Part shown: positions 1 through 5,554 of the stretch, one piece after another
Position numbering within the stretch: position 1 is the first letter of the stretch
Layout: each line of letters starts with the position of its first letter
DNA from: Flavisolibacter sp.
GTDB taxonomy: Bacteria > Bacteroidota > Bacteroidia > Chitinophagales > Chitinophagaceae
Assembly (NCBI GenBank): GCA_013695175.1
Contig: JACDAZ010000140.1
Location: 1 to 7,699, forward strand
Direction of reading: 5' to 3'
DNA: 7,699 nt
Notes under the pieces: model-generated
What the model saw: the letters and a program-made list of their open reading frames with translations, nothing else
What the model was told of the DNA's origin: nothing
The model's database searches: none
Program-made: the position numbers and the translations under genes

Positions 1-65
1 TAAGGTTGTTAACTCTGGATTGTCTACTTAAGGTACTACAAATAAAACTCATATAATAAATTCCG

Positions 66-172
66 GCAAGGTGTTTCTACCTGAATATTAATCGTAATTC
101 TACCTTGCTTAATTAGCCTCAATAAAATAGGTATTTACACCTGTTAAAAACAGGTATTTACCGAAGTGTTTG
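66..172 (+). promoter_or_regulatory. Candidate regulator-binding repeats upstream of the small-gene pair
   Basis: Two direct-repeat pairs have the same 23-bp period. TTCTACCT occurs at 75 and 98, and AGGTATTTAC occurs at 129 and 152. Inverted elements are layered on them: GCAAGGT (66-72) faces ACCTTGC (102-108), and ACCTGTT (139-145) faces AACAGGT (149-155) across three A residues. Several sites read as GGT-N4..6-ACC: GGTGTTTCTACC at 70, GGTATTTACACC at 130 and GGTATTTACC at 153. About two helical turns between copies would put them on one DNA face. A poor -7-like AGTGTTTG (165-172) follows without a clear TTG at -33, as expected of an activator-dependent promoter. The binding protein is unknown; the neighbouring LuxR-type regulator is a guess. 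Bases 1-65 show nothing recognisable. Confidence 0.45.
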
Positions 173-200
173 TGGCTGTCCATAGACTTAGCTTGCAGCT

Positions 201-551
201 ATGATAACAACACAATACATGACAATCAATGATGAAGTTGATCTATGGGAATCCTGGATTGACAAACAGGTTATTGGTTCGCAAGAAGTAAATATGCTTT
301 ATGTAATGGGTGAAATTCTTGCTGATGCAAGCAATGGTAAACCGTTACTGGTAAAGAAAAAAATTCAGTCAACACCTAAAGAATTGCATCTTGAAGTAAT
401 GCCTCCCCAGTTTGTAAACAAATTAATAAGTGAAGAAGTATTCTATTCTGAAGTAATAGATGATTTAGATACTTATAACACAGTTGTAATACATAATGGC
501 AACCAGGAAATTACTTATATAGATGAAATAGAAATTCTGGAGGAGCTTTAA
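201..551 (+). CDS. Unknown small acidic protein, first gene of a two-gene unit
   Basis: This 116-residue protein is not recognised. It is rich in Glu and Asp and has no signal peptide, membrane helix or cysteines, so a soluble cytoplasmic protein is likely. It starts MITTQYMTIND; a second in-frame Met at residue 7 is a possible alternative start. No Shine-Dalgarno site precedes the ATG. A stretch near residues 52-67 (KKKIQSTPKELHLEVMPP) is the only strongly basic part. The stop is five bases before the next ATG, and its last codons contain GAGGAG (540-545), which can serve as ribosome site for that gene, so the two are probably co-transcribed and translationally coupled. The repeats at 66-162 suggest controlled expression. 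Toxin-antitoxin, immunity or regulatory-partner roles would fit the layout but no motif supports any. That it is a real gene is fairly certain from the ordered context and protein-like composition. Confidence 0.72.
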   Translation: MITTQYMTINDEVDLWESWIDKQVIGSQEVNMLYVMGEILADASNGKPLLVKKKIQSTPKELHLEVMPPQFVNKLISEEVFYSEVIDDLDTYNTVVIHNGNQEITYIDEIEILEEL

Positions 552-556
552 CTACT

Positions 557-901
557 ATGGAACTAAAGCTCCTTTTTCCAGAAACTGATGTTCATGGAAT
601 AGGTGATCCTTTCGGGAATATCATTTTTATTGCTGAGGATTTTACTATTCTTGACTTTATAAATCAGGATTTGGATCAATTAATTGAAACTGTTGCTGTA
701 TTAATAGAAAAGCCTATCTATATTATAAAGATTGGCTCTACAGATTTATATTATTTCAGGCGTATAAAATCAAATACCATCCTGGTTCACTGCAGATTTA
801 TGAACCTAGAATGGAAAGCTATAAAGATGATCCGGGACCCCGATCCCGAATACATATTTTCATTATTAAAAAGAGGCAGGCTTTTTACAAGCTTTGATTA
901 A
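557..901 (+). CDS. Unknown small protein, second gene of the two-gene unit
   Basis: This 114-residue protein is not recognised. It begins MELKLLFPETDVHGIGDPFGN and alternates hydrophobic strand-like stretches (IIFIAEDFTILDF, PIYIIKIG, NTILVHCRF) with polar turns, suggesting a compact alpha/beta fold. There is no signal peptide. A basic tail (LLKRGRLF) ends the protein. GAGGAG lies 11-16 bases before the ATG, inside the end of the preceding gene, an unusually clear ribosome site for this window. The stop (899-901) overlaps the stop of the convergent response-regulator gene (898-900), so there is no space for a normal terminator between them. Tight coupling to the preceding gene suggests that the two products act together, which is inference. 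Confidence 0.72.
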   Translation: MELKLLFPETDVHGIGDPFGNIIFIAEDFTILDFINQDLDQLIETVAVLIEKPIYIIKIGSTDLYYFRRIKSNTILVHCRFMNLEWKAIKMIRDPDPEYIFSLLKRGRLFTSFD

Positions 902-1563
902 AGTTTATAAATGCCGTGTTTAACGGCATAAATTATTATCCCAGCCATATTCTTTGCTTTTATTTTATCCTGAATCTTGTTCCTGTGTCCTTCTACCGTT
1001 CTGGTACTGATAAATAATTTTTCTCCAATTTCTTTATTAGAATATTCCTGGCAAATCAATCTCATTATTTCTAATTCTCTTTCAGAAAAATCTACTCTTT
1101 GTTTTTTATGATAAGGATTAAAACCGCTCTTAGCTATCATCTGCGCAAGCCTGGTGGAAGTTTTATTGCAATAATAAGTTTCGTTATTATAAACTGATCT
1201 TATAGCTTCAAAAATTTCTTCTTTTTGTGCATTTTTTAATAAATAACCTTTTGCACCGGCTTCAAGCATATCAACAATTAAAAATTCATCATCAAACATG
1301 GATAATGCAATAATGCCGATTCCGGGAAATTGTTTTGTTAGTGTTTTGGTTGCTTCTATTCCATCAAGCACCGGCATCTTAATATCAGTCACAATTACAT
1401 CAGGTTTTAATTCCTTGGCAAAATTTACCAGCTCCCGTCCATTTTCAGCTTCACCTATTATTTCAATATCCTGTTGCTTTTTTATCAACATTTTAAAACC
1501 ATCTCTGAACAATTCATGATCGTCTGCTAATAAAACTTTTATAGTAATTGCTGGTAAATTCAT
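898..1563 (-). CDS. NarL/FixJ (LuxR-type) two-component response regulator
   Basis: A DNA-binding response regulator of 221 residues, the usual family length. The receiver domain spans about residues 8-125: acidic pair D14/D15, phospho-acceptor D60 in VTDIKMP, conserved S88 (ALS) and K110 (LLKN). A LuxR-type helix-turn-helix follows at about 158-218, with FSERELEIMRLI opening the domain and NKEIGEKLFISTRTVEGHRNKI forming the scaffold and recognition helices. All phosphorylation residues are present, so it should be functional. The ATG shares one base with the stop of the upstream kinase gene (TAATG overlap), so the two form an operon and are almost certainly cognate partners. Targets are unknown; the repeats upstream of the convergent small genes are candidates. 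Family assignment is firm, the signal is not known. Confidence 0.95.
   Translation of the reverse strand: MNLPAITIKVLLADDHELFRDGFKMLIKKQQDIEIIGEAENGRELVNFAKELKPDVIVTDIKMPVLDGIEATKTLTKQFPGIGIIALSMFDDEFLIVDMLEAGAKGYLLKNAQKEEIFEAIRSVYNNETYYCNKTSTRLAQMIAKSGFNPYHKKQRVDFSERELEIMRLICQEYSNKEIGEKLFISTRTVEGHRNKIQDKIKAKNMAGIIIYAVKHGIYKL
911..929. terminator. Possible bidirectional hairpin inside the 3' end of the response-regulator gene
   Basis: ATGCCGT (911-917) and ACGGCAT (923-929) form a perfect 7-bp stem with a 5-base loop, flanked by AT-rich sequence on both sides. It lies in the last codons of the regulator gene and just beyond the convergent small gene, where no other terminator can fit. There is no clean U run, so it may only protect 3' ends or may be coincidental coding sequence. 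Confidence 0.25.
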
Positions 1564-2312
1564 TAAACCGGTATTTCAAATATAAATCTAGTACCTGCAT
1601 CTTTAGCAGTGTCTATAAACATTTTTCCTTTCATCATTTCCGTTCGGTTTGATAAATTTTTTAATCCCATACCTGAGGCAGCTTTTGATCTTTGATCAAA
1701 GTCAAACCCTTTTCCATTGTCTGATGTACTCAATTGAAGTTTATTTTCTGTTACACTAAGATTAATATCTAAAGTATTTGCCTGAGCATGTTTAATGGTA
1801 TTATGAATTACCTCCTGCACAATGCGATATAAGTTCAATGTATGTTGTTCAGGAAGGTTTAAAGTTTCTACAGAAGATACAAAATCGATTTGCAGGGAAT
1901 CCTTTTTGCTAATGTAATGGATGAATTCATGAATTGCCATAACCAGACCTTTTCGGAAAAGGATATTGGGCATCAGGTCAAAACTAATCTCCCGAATACG
2001 TTTTAATATGGAATCTATATGTTCATTAGTTTTTTCCATATTTACAAGATCTTCCTGTTCTGACAGCTCAAACGTATTAATCTTCATTTTAACAGCAGAA
2101 AGCATGGGGCCTAATTCATCATGAAGATCAGAAGCTATACGTGCACGGTCTTTTTCCAAGGCAGTAATTTCAGCTTGTATATTTAGTTTCTCCAGGGCAA
2201 GCATTCTTTTTTGCTGCTTTACAAGGGATACTACAAAATAAATAATGATGATACCTAAAACAAGAACACTAATAACTATAGCAGTAAATATGCTTGTTTC
2301 CTCAGAATTCAT
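1563..2312 (-). CDS. NarL-family sensor histidine kinase (HisKA_3/HATPase_c), no sensor domain
   Basis: A short histidine kinase of 249 residues that phosphorylates the regulator encoded directly downstream. One transmembrane helix lies at about residues 10-31, with only some nine residues outside it, so no periplasmic sensor exists. A likely coiled coil (about 33-58) leads to the HisKA_3 box RIASDLHDELGPMLS with phospho-acceptor H64. The ATPase domain has an N box with E167 and N171 (QEVIHNTIKHA), a G1 box at D198 (DNGKGFD) and GMGLKN at 214-219. Family kinases of this shape usually sense through other domains or partner proteins, so the input here may be intramembrane or come from another protein. 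The start ATG lacks a Shine-Dalgarno site, which is normal in Bacteroidetes. The stop overlaps the regulator's ATG by one base. All catalytic motifs are intact. Confidence 0.93.
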   Translation of the reverse strand: MNSEETSIFTAIVISVLVLGIIIIYFVVSLVKQQKRMLALEKLNIQAEITALEKDRARIASDLHDELGPMLSAVKMKINTFELSEQEDLVNMEKTNEHIDSILKRIREISFDLMPNILFRKGLVMAIHEFIHYISKKDSLQIDFVSSVETLNLPEQHTLNLYRIVQEVIHNTIKHAQANTLDINLSVTENKLQLSTSDNGKGFDFDQRSKAASGMGLKNLSNRTEMMKGKMFIDTAKDAGTRFIFEIPV

Positions 2313-2510
2313 GTAAACAGCGAGTTTTGATTTGGATTAATAAAAATAGAACTTATGAAATTGGATTTGAATACAAAAAATTTTGTAACAATAATTTTTT
2401 AAAATTAAACTCAATTCAGGCATATTATCGTAGTCTTACTAATAAATTGTATCGTAAAAATCCAACAATAGGGGTAATTACCATAAATGTGAAATAGAGC
2501 GTTAGTGCCA
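2313..2510. other. AT-rich intergenic region upstream of the kinase gene
   Basis: No convincing gene was found here. A 67-codon plus-strand frame overlaps the kinase gene and has low-complexity, Asn/Lys-rich content, so it is not called. Two symmetric elements are present. TACAAAA (2372-2378) and TTTTGTA (2381-2387) form an inverted repeat about 60-75 bp upstream of the kinase ATG. GGTAATTACC (2473-2482) is a perfect 10-bp palindrome, differing by one base from GGTATTTACC at 153-162. Either could be an operator; neither is proven. No TAnnTTTG element was found for the kinase operon. Confidence 0.4.
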
Positions 2511-2541
2511 TTGATTCAGATGATGAAGGTTTATACTTTTG
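2511..2541 (+). promoter_or_regulatory. Bacteroidetes-type promoter of a short transcription unit
   Basis: TTG at 2511-2513 and TACTTTTG at 2534-2541 are separated by 20 bases. This closely matches the known Bacteroidetes primary-sigma consensus TTTG-N19..21-TAnnTTTG, with a full match in the -7 element. Transcription would begin near 2547-2550, about a dozen bases before the ATG at 2561. Confidence 0.6.
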
Positions 2542-2560
2542 TATCAGAAGTTGATCGGTA

Positions 2561-2749
2561 ATGAATACGAATCCAGATCCTGAAAAAACCAAAACCGTCC
2601 AGACTTCTGATTTTTAAAAATATTAATCCTAAGAAAAACCTATAGAAACCAATGATCCTTTAGAAAAACCTGATGAATCCTTATCCGAAAAACTGAAATC
2701 CTATACCCTGAAAGACGAAAGGCGTCCGTACAAAAACAAGACTTTTTAA
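2561..2749 (+). pseudogene. Broken small-protein gene (62 residues if repaired) or small RNA
   Basis: An ATG just behind a good promoter opens a frame reading MNTNPDPEKTKTVQTSDF, then three in-frame TAA codons (2615, 2624, 2630). The same frame continues for 38 residues to a final TAA at 2747, ending SEKLKSYTLKDERRPYKNKTF in an acidic-then-basic pattern. The end lies just before a strong terminator. One base fewer in the T run at 2611-2615 plus one more in the A run at 2634-2638 removes all three stops, giving SDFKNINPKKKPIETNDP across the junction. This suggests two homopolymer indels, from gene decay or sequencing error. The product is not recognised; it looks like a soluble, highly charged, perhaps disordered protein. 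A non-coding small RNA of about 235 nt is the alternative. Confidence 0.5.
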
Positions 2750-2756
2750 CGCCTAT

Positions 2757-2784
2757 AAAAAATCCCCTATTTTGGGGATTTTTT
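2757..2784. terminator. Strong intrinsic terminator of the short transcription unit
   Basis: AAAAAATCCCC (2757-2767) and GGGGATTTTTT (2774-2784) form a perfect 11-bp stem around a 6-base loop. The right arm supplies the U run on the plus strand. The A run on the left would supply one on the minus strand, so it can act in both directions. It lies seven bases beyond the last stop of the interrupted small gene. Confidence 0.85.
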
Positions 2785-2941
2785 GATTTTAGGTTCATGG
2801 AGTAGTGTAAAGTTTAAAACTTAACAATAACGCTTATTACTTGAATATAATGTTGCTTTATTTTTATAAAATTGGAATTTTTTAGAATTGTATTTTAAAG
2901 TTAAAATGCCTCTGACAAGCCTTTATAAATTTTTACTGTTT

Positions 2942-3442
2942 ATGCCCATTGAGATAAATTTTTTTAAGCTTTGTTTTTGCCTGTTTTTCTTTTTCTCATG
3001 TTCCAACAGTAATCATCCAGATACTCCGGTTCAATTGAAAAACAACAGTAATGTTAACAGACTTGTAGACATCATTGATAAAGAAGAAAAGACATGGCTG
3101 GCCAAAGAATTAAAAAAAACTGTTGAAACACAATTATACTGGGGTAAAAACAAATACCTGGATACAGCATTTACCTTTACATATCACGATGATTTAAAGG
3201 AAGAACGTTATAAGGTAATATTCTTGTCAGATGAACCAAATATGAACATAACTTTTATTGCAAATGATTCTCTTAATAAGAGCATTATGATAAAGCCGGG
3301 AAATGACAGCAGCCAGGTGAATTACTTACATAATGGGAAAATTATTCATTCAAAAAATATAAGTATTCTGAACAATGTTAGCCTTACATTCTTATCAAAA
3401 GAAGAAGAAGCGCTATTTAAAAGAACAATCAATTCCAATTAA
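2942..3442 (+). CDS. Putative lipoprotein of unknown function
   Basis: An unrecognised protein of 166 residues from the chosen start. The N-terminus (MPIEINFFKLCFCLFFFFSC) is a compact signal peptide with a phenylalanine-rich core and a lipobox-like FFSC ending at C20, followed by the Ser/Asn-rich linker SNSNHPDTP. Lipid attachment and an envelope location are therefore likely. An in-frame ATG at 2906 and a TTG at 2888 would lengthen the N-terminus to 178 or 184 residues; I prefer 2942 because it gives the most usual signal-peptide length. The mature part begins with a charged helix-like region (DIIDKEEKTWLAKELKKTVE) and then has beta-like segments. No catalytic motif is seen. A weak -7-like TAAAATTG lies at 2867-2874. 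The stop codon merges into the terminator stem. Confidence 0.75.
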   Translation: MPIEINFFKLCFCLFFFFSCSNSNHPDTPVQLKNNSNVNRLVDIIDKEEKTWLAKELKKTVETQLYWGKNKYLDTAFTFTYHDDLKEERYKVIFLSDEPNMNITFIANDSLNKSIMIKPGNDSSQVNYLHNGKIIHSKNISILNNVSLTFLSKEEEALFKRTINSN

Positions 3443-3468
3443 AAAACCCTCAAATCAGAGGGTTTTTT
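3441..3468. terminator. Bidirectional terminator between the lipoprotein gene and tRNA-Leu
   Basis: AAAAAACCCTC (3441-3451) and GAGGGTTTTTT (3458-3468) form an 11-bp perfect stem with a 6-base loop. The first two A bases are also the end of the lipoprotein stop codon. The A and T runs at the two sides let it end both the plus-strand gene and the minus-strand tRNA, whose 3' end is only two bases away. Confidence 0.85.
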
Positions 3469-3470
3469 TG

Positions 3471-3552
3471 TGCCCGGGACCGGATTCGAACCAGCACACC
3501 TCGCGGCGCCGCCACCTGAAGACGGTGCGTCTACCAATTTCGCCACCCGGGC
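3471..3552 (-). tRNA. tRNA-Leu (anticodon CAG)
   Basis: On the minus strand the sequence folds as a class II tRNA of 82 nt. The acceptor GCCCGGG pairs with CCCGGGC, and the D arm reads GCGAAATTGGTAGACGC. The anticodon stem CCGTC/GGCGG closes the loop TTCAGGT with anticodon CAG, decoding CUG. The variable arm is long, as in leucine tRNAs, and the T loop reads TTCGAAT. The discriminator base is A. The next bases are CAAAAAAAC, so CCA is not encoded and must be added after transcription, matching the CCA-adding enzyme gene at the right end of the window. Apparent protein frames across this gene, such as the one reading PGTGFEPAHL, are artefacts. Confidence 0.96.
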
Positions 3553-3583
3553 TAATAAGTCTAAATTAAATAAAAACAATTTT

Positions 3584-3630
3584 CCGGTTGTGTCTACCAT
3601 CCCGATAGCTATCGGGATTGCCACCCGGGC
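3584..3630 (-). pseudogene. Degenerate 5' fragment of tRNA-Leu
   Basis: Read on the minus strand this repeats the 5' part of the intact tRNA-Leu: GCCCGGGTGGC (3630-3620) is identical to the acceptor strand and D-arm start, and TGGTAGAC (3599-3592) is identical to the D-loop end. Weaker similarity runs to CCGG near 3584. Between the two matching blocks, the tRNA's short GAAAT segment is replaced by palindromic sequence. The anticodon loop, variable arm, T arm and 3' acceptor strand are missing, so it cannot form a tRNA. It probably came from a tandem duplication of the tRNA followed by deletion and insertion. Confidence 0.7.
3599..3618. repeat. 20-bp perfect palindrome inside the tRNA-Leu fragment
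   Basis: ATCCCGATAGCTATCGGGAT equals its own reverse complement over all 20 bases. It sits where the D loop of the tRNA copy would be. GC-capped palindromes of this kind behave like dispersed repeat units in some Bacteroidetes genomes as far as I recall, but only one copy is present here. It could also form a hairpin in the 3' region of the upstream transporter transcript; without a U run it is not a classical terminator. Confidence 0.6.
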
Positions 3631-3676
3631 AATGACTAACCAGGGCAAATATAAAGGAAGATCAAAGATGAAAACA

Positions 3677-4603
3677 TCAAAGAAACCTGAATTTACCTGC
3701 TTTTAAACTTAACAAAAGCACTCCAATCACAACCAGTATCGTACCTGCAATTTGTGCCGGAAAAATATGTTCACCTAAAAAATAATGTGCCTGTACAATG
3801 GTTGAAACTGGGCCAATAGTAGAAATGATGGCTACATTATTAGTTCCTATTTTTTTAATGGCTGCAGATAACATAAAAGTGGGAATAACGGTAGCTACAA
3901 CAGCAAGCAATAAACCATACCACCACAAACCGCTGCCTTTATCTAATGTTTGGTAATCACCCCTAAGCATAAAATGTATGAAAATTCCTGCCGTAGCTGC
4001 AAGCATGGCATAAGCCGTAAATTTTGCTGCTCCAATTTCAGGTATCAACCTGCCACTGCCAACAATATAAACTGAATAGGTAATGGCACAGAGAAAAACA
4101 AGGAAGCTTCCAAATAAAAAGTTGGGATTAAAAGATTCAAGTTTTATTTCACCAAAATAAGCAAGAGCTATTCCTGAATAAGAAAGGATCAAAGCAAGCT
4201 TTTGATTATTTTTTATTTTTTGCCTGTACACCAGAAAGTTTATAATTACAACAAACGTAGGATATAAAAACAGGATCAATCTCTCTAACCCTGCTGATAT
4301 GTATTGCAGGCCAATAAAATCAAACAGGCTACTTAAGTAGTAACCAAACAAGCCTAAAACTATTATTTTAAACCATTGTTTGTAGTTAAATTTTATATTG
4401 CCTGATCTATTGCTGATAACAATTGCAGCAAGTATATAAAAGGGAAGTGAAAATATCATGCGTAGCGTTAGCAAGGAAAGAGCATCCACATTCACCTGTG
4501 CATAAGCCAATTTAACCATGATGGCTTTAGTTGAAAATAAAATGGCTCCAATAAAGGCTATTATAAATCCTAAAAAAGTTAAAGGCTGTTTTGTTGCTAC
4601 CAC
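3677..4603 (-). CDS. EamA/DMT-superfamily transporter
   Basis: An integral inner-membrane protein of 308 residues, the typical length for the drug/metabolite transporter superfamily, which exports or exchanges small metabolites such as amino acids. Two EamA repeats are visible: the first from about residue 10 (FIIAFIGAILFSTKAIMVKLAY) to about 150, the second from about 160 to 303 (GTNNVAIISTIGPVSTIVQA near its end). About ten hydrophobic helices can be counted. A short basic tail (KAGKFRFL) ends the protein. The start is GTG at 4603; no ATG precedes it in frame after the upstream stops, and the next Met (residue 28) would remove the first helix. It lies 45 bases downstream of dapD on the same strand, so co-transcription is possible. 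The substrate cannot be told from sequence; proximity to dapD is not evidence for a lysine-pathway role. Confidence 0.9.
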   Translation of the reverse strand: MVATKQPLTFLGFIIAFIGAILFSTKAIMVKLAYAQVNVDALSLLTLRMIFSLPFYILAAIVISNRSGNIKFNYKQWFKIIVLGLFGYYLSSLFDFIGLQYISAGLERLILFLYPTFVVIINFLVYRQKIKNNQKLALILSYSGIALAYFGEIKLESFNPNFLFGSFLVFLCAITYSVYIVGSGRLIPEIGAAKFTAYAMLAATAGIFIHFMLRGDYQTLDKGSGLWWYGLLLAVVATVIPTFMLSAAIKKIGTNNVAIISTIGPVSTIVQAHYFLGEHIFPAQIAGTILVVIGVLLLSLKAGKFRFL

Positions 4604-4648
4604 TATTTGTATATGAAACCGAAAAAGTAGACTTATTTACTAAAATTT

Positions 4649-5479
4649 CTAAACCGCTACATTAAAATCCCTCAAGGCATCATTCAAACTGGTTTTTAAA
4701 TCTGTACTCGCTTTTCGCTGACCAATTATAAGTGCGCAACTAACATTATAGTCTCCTGCAGGAAATCTTTTTGTATAACTGCCGGGAATAACTACACTTC
4801 TTGCCGGAACAACACCTTTCATTTCCAGGGGTCCCGTACCACTCACATCAATAATTTTTGTTGATTGAGTTAATACTACATTAGCACCTAACACAGCTTC
4901 TTTTTCAACTTTTACTCCCTCAACCACTATGCAGCGTGAACCTATAAAACAACCATCCTCTATGATCACAGGACTTGCCTGTAATGGTTCCAGTACACCG
5001 CCTATTCCTACACCGCCACTTAAATGTACATGCTTACCAATTTGAGCACAACTGCCAACAGTTGCCCAGGTGTCAACCATGGTACCCTCATCTACAAAAG
5101 CACCTATGTTAACGTAAGAAGGCATGAGTACAACATTCCTTGCTATATAAGCACCATATCTGGCTACTGCATGAGGTACAGCACGAACACCTAGTTCTTT
5201 ATAATTTTTTTTGAGCAGCATTTTATCATAAAATTCGAAAGGTTCTACGTTCCATGTTTGCATGGGTTGTAAACCAAAGTACATGAGAATAGCTTGTTTA
5301 ACCCATTCATTTACCTTCCATTCACCTGAGCTGCTTAAACCGCTTCCCGGTGGCTCAGCTACCCTCAGCCTTCCTTTATCCACTTCTTCAATCACTTTTT
5401 TTACATCATCCTGGAAAGCCTGTTCCGAAAGCAAGTCCCTGTTTTGCCATGCTTTTTCAATTGATTCTTTCAACTTCAT
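4649..5479 (-). CDS. dapD: 2,3,4,5-tetrahydropyridine-2,6-dicarboxylate N-succinyltransferase
   Basis: This cytoplasmic enzyme transfers succinyl from succinyl-CoA to tetrahydrodipicolinate in the succinylase route to meso-diaminopimelate and lysine, feeding peptidoglycan and protein synthesis. At 276 residues it has the normal DapD length. The N-terminal helical domain (about 1-100) precedes a left-handed beta-helix of hexapeptide repeats (about 105-240). The DapD hallmark block runs from GTMVDTWATVGSCAQIGKH to LSGGVGIGGVLEPLQ (about 132-167), followed by IIEDGCFIGSRC. A GTG six bases further upstream (5485) is in frame, but the ATG at 5479 gives the family-like start MKLKESIEKAW. A -7-like element lies 17 bases upstream. 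The divergent neighbour is a glycosyltransferase gene 75 bases away. No defects are seen. Confidence 0.96.
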   Translation of the reverse strand: MKLKESIEKAWQNRDLLSEQAFQDDVKKVIEEVDKGRLRVAEPPGSGLSSSGEWKVNEWVKQAILMYFGLQPMQTWNVEPFEFYDKMLLKKNYKELGVRAVPHAVARYGAYIARNVVLMPSYVNIGAFVDEGTMVDTWATVGSCAQIGKHVHLSGGVGIGGVLEPLQASPVIIEDGCFIGSRCIVVEGVKVEKEAVLGANVVLTQSTKIIDVSGTGPLEMKGVVPARSVVIPGSYTKRFPAGDYNVSCALIIGQRKASTDLKTSLNDALRDFNVAV

Positions 5480-5496
5480 GTGCACAAAAATTTTTG

Positions 5497-5504
5497 CAAA
5501 CTTA
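5497..5504 (-). promoter_or_regulatory. -7 promoter element for dapD
   Basis: On the minus strand, TAAGTTTG is a full match to the Bacteroidetes -7 consensus TAnnTTTG, ending 17 bases before the dapD ATG. No good TTTG is visible at -33. Transcription would begin around 5490, leaving a leader of roughly ten bases. Confidence 0.45.
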
Positions 5505-5505
5505 A

Positions 5506-5538
5506 TTGAACTGCATTAATTGATGATCGTTTACTTTG
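5506..5538 (+). promoter_or_regulatory. Probable promoter of the glycosyltransferase-tsaC unit
   Basis: TTG (5506-5508) and TTACTTTG (5531-5538) are separated by 22 bases. The -7 element has one mismatch to TAnnTTTG and the spacing is slightly long. The ATG follows 16 bases later, preceded by the weak Shine-Dalgarno-like AGCAGG. This element overlaps the region used by the divergent dapD promoter. Confidence 0.35.
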
Positions 5539-5554
5539 CTGAATAAGCAGGCAC

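Noticed and set aside
66..162. CRISPR-like array because of evenly spaced short repeats
   Set aside because: The repeat units are only 8-10 bp, two different units occur in two copies each, and the period is 23 bp, so they fit regulator sites and not a CRISPR array.
1298..1519. Plus-strand 73-codon frame inside the response-regulator gene
   Set aside because: It lies wholly inside a well-supported gene whose receiver-domain motifs are intact, and its Ser/Ile-rich product is a typical antisense shadow.
2294..2497. Plus-strand 67-codon frame upstream of the kinase gene
   Set aside because: It overlaps the kinase start on the other strand, has no promoter or ribosome site, and its composition simply reflects AT-rich intergenic DNA.
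3553..3676. Integrase attachment site or genomic-island boundary next to tRNA-Leu
   Set aside because: The duplicated part is the 5' end of the tRNA, not the 3' end, and no integrase or mobile gene is present in the window.
3470..3706. Open frames on both strands across the tRNA region (for example MPGTGFEPAHLAAPPPEDG)
   Set aside because: They are translations of the tRNA-Leu gene and its fragment. Frames starting with a GTGFEPA-like sequence are a well-known artefact of tRNA 3' ends.
5262..5519. Plus-strand 85-codon frame over the start of dapD
   Set aside because: It is antisense to a confidently identified dapD and shows no family resemblance.
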